NCBI GenBank assembly: GCA_903929895.1
Contig: CAIYWM010000228.1
Span: 1 to 6,519, forward strand
DNA: 6,519 bases
DNA from: an uncultured Alphaproteobacteria bacterium
GTDB lineage: Bacteria > Pseudomonadota > Alphaproteobacteria > Reyranellales > Reyranellaceae
Reading direction: 5' to 3'
Shown: positions 5,881 through 6,519 of the stretch, in pieces
Layout: each line of letters begins with the position of its first letter
Position numbering within the stretch: the first letter of the stretch is position 1
Position numbers and translations under genes: made by a program
Notes under the pieces: model-generated
The model's input: the letters and a program-made list of their open reading frames with translations, nothing else
Database searches by the model: none
Told to the model about the DNA's origin: nothing

Positions 5881-6519
5881 CTAAAGCGAACTCACCGTGT
5901 GGCCACCGTCGACGGTGATGATGCTGCCGGTCATGAACGCCCCGGCTTCCGAGGCAAGCAACAGCAGCGCGCCGTCGAGATGTTCGGGCTGGCCGATGCG
6001 GCGCTGCGGGATGCGGTCGATCAGCCGCTGGCCGCCCGGCGTCTTCCAGAAATCGCCGTTCATCTCGGTCTCGATATAGCCTGGGCAGATCGCGTTGACG
6101 CGGATTTGGTAGCGCGCCCACTCCATGGCGAGCGCCCGCGTGAGATGGATCAACCCGGCCTTCGAGGCATTGTAGGGCGCTACCTGGCCGATCGTGCGCA
6201 GGCCCAGGATCGAGGCGATGTTGACGATCGAGCCTGGCCGTTTGGCTGCCACCCAGCGCTTGCCCGCGGTCTGCGTCATCAGCCAGGCGCCGCGCAGGTT
6301 GGTGTCGACGACCGAATCCCAGTCTGCTTCGGGCATGTCGAGCGCCGGCTTCACGATCGAGATACCAGCATTGTTCACCAGGATGTCGACGGGGGCCAAC
6401 GCCGCCTCGACCTTGTCGAAGGCCGCGGCGATCGACTCCGCCGACTGCACGTCGAGATCGACGGCGACGGCCCTGGCGCCGCCCCGCTGCAGTTCCGCCT
6501 GCAGGGACGCAAGCCGGTC
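5881..6519 (-). CDS. Short-chain dehydrogenase/reductase, FabG-like (partial, N-terminus beyond window)
   Basis: The visible 212 residues run from the right edge to a TAG at 5881-5883 and form the C-terminal four-fifths of a classical SDR (usual length about 250). Counting from the edge, NNAG is at 49-52, the tetrad Asn at 74 (DTNLRG), Ser103 in NIAS, and YNASK with Tyr116 and Lys120, so all visible catalytic residues are intact. The C-terminal part has VNAICPGYIETEM and the closing GSIITVDGGH strand. The TGxxxGxG nucleotide-binding motif must lie beyond the edge, so cofactor preference cannot be judged; the segment AVDLDV is present. The family oxidises or reduces alcohols and ketones with NAD(P)(H), from 3-oxoacyl-ACP reduction to sugar and hydroxy-acid oxidation; the substrate here is unknown. 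Codons continue upstream of the in-frame GTG at 6450 with SDR-like sequence, so that GTG is not the start. Confidence 0.92.
   Translation of the reverse strand, partial: DRLASLQAELQRGGARAVAVDLDVQSAESIAAAFDKVEAALAPVDILVNNAGISIVKPALDMPEADWDSVVDTNLRGAWLMTQTAGKRWVAAKRPGSIVNIASILGLRTIGQVAPYNASKAGLIHLTRALAMEWARYQIRVNAICPGYIETEMNGDFWKTPGGQRLIDRIPQRRIGQPEHLDGALLLLASEAGAFMTGSIITVDGGHTVSSL

Overview
The window is GC-rich, with strong G/C third-position bias. It carries six protein-coding genes packed closely together, and no RNA genes, CRISPR arrays or transposase genes. The gene content (a TctC/Bug-type solute receptor with a twin-arginine-like leader, a periplasmic TPR protein of the 'AACTxxI' type, a DSD1-like PLP enzyme and a FabG-like SDR) suggests a soil or environmental alphaproteobacterium of the Rhizobiales/Rhodospirillales kind (Bradyrhizobium- or Reyranella-like). 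That assignment is an inference from style, not from a marker gene.

Layout. Positions 1-1221 (minus) hold the N-terminal 407 residues of an exported tetratricopeptide-repeat protein whose C-terminus lies beyond the left edge. A 213-bp divergent intergenic region follows. A plus-strand pair comes next: a TctC-family periplasmic binding protein (1435-2427) and a complete thiamine-diphosphate (ThDP) enzyme of the acetolactate synthase/benzoylformate decarboxylase superfamily (2449-4086), 21 bp apart and in the same reading frame. The ThDP gene meets a minus-strand CYTH-domain gene (4083-4625) tail to tail, and their stop codons overlap by 4 bp. The CYTH gene is divergent from a DSD1/D-threonine-aldolase-like fold-III PLP enzyme (4641-5780), with only 15 bp between the two ATGs. 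A -10-like hexamer 7 bp before the PLP-enzyme ATG suggests a leaderless transcript. A 77-bp imperfect palindrome (5794-5870) sits in the 100-bp gap between that gene and a convergent short-chain dehydrogenase (5881 to beyond 6519, minus) that is cut at its N-terminus.

How the genes may work together. The receptor and ThDP enzyme look like a two-gene operon: the receptor would capture a carboxylate and the enzyme would act on a 2-oxo acid, but no TctA/TctB membrane components are present here. The PLP enzyme (a D-3-hydroxy amino acid lyase or dehydratase type) and the SDR could belong to the same catabolic neighbourhood, but they are separate transcription units and no shared substrate can be read from the sequence. 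No clearly new multi-gene system is evident. The points most worth following up are the receptor-lyase pair of unknown substrate, the leaderless and tightly divergent promoter region, and the palindromic intergenic element.
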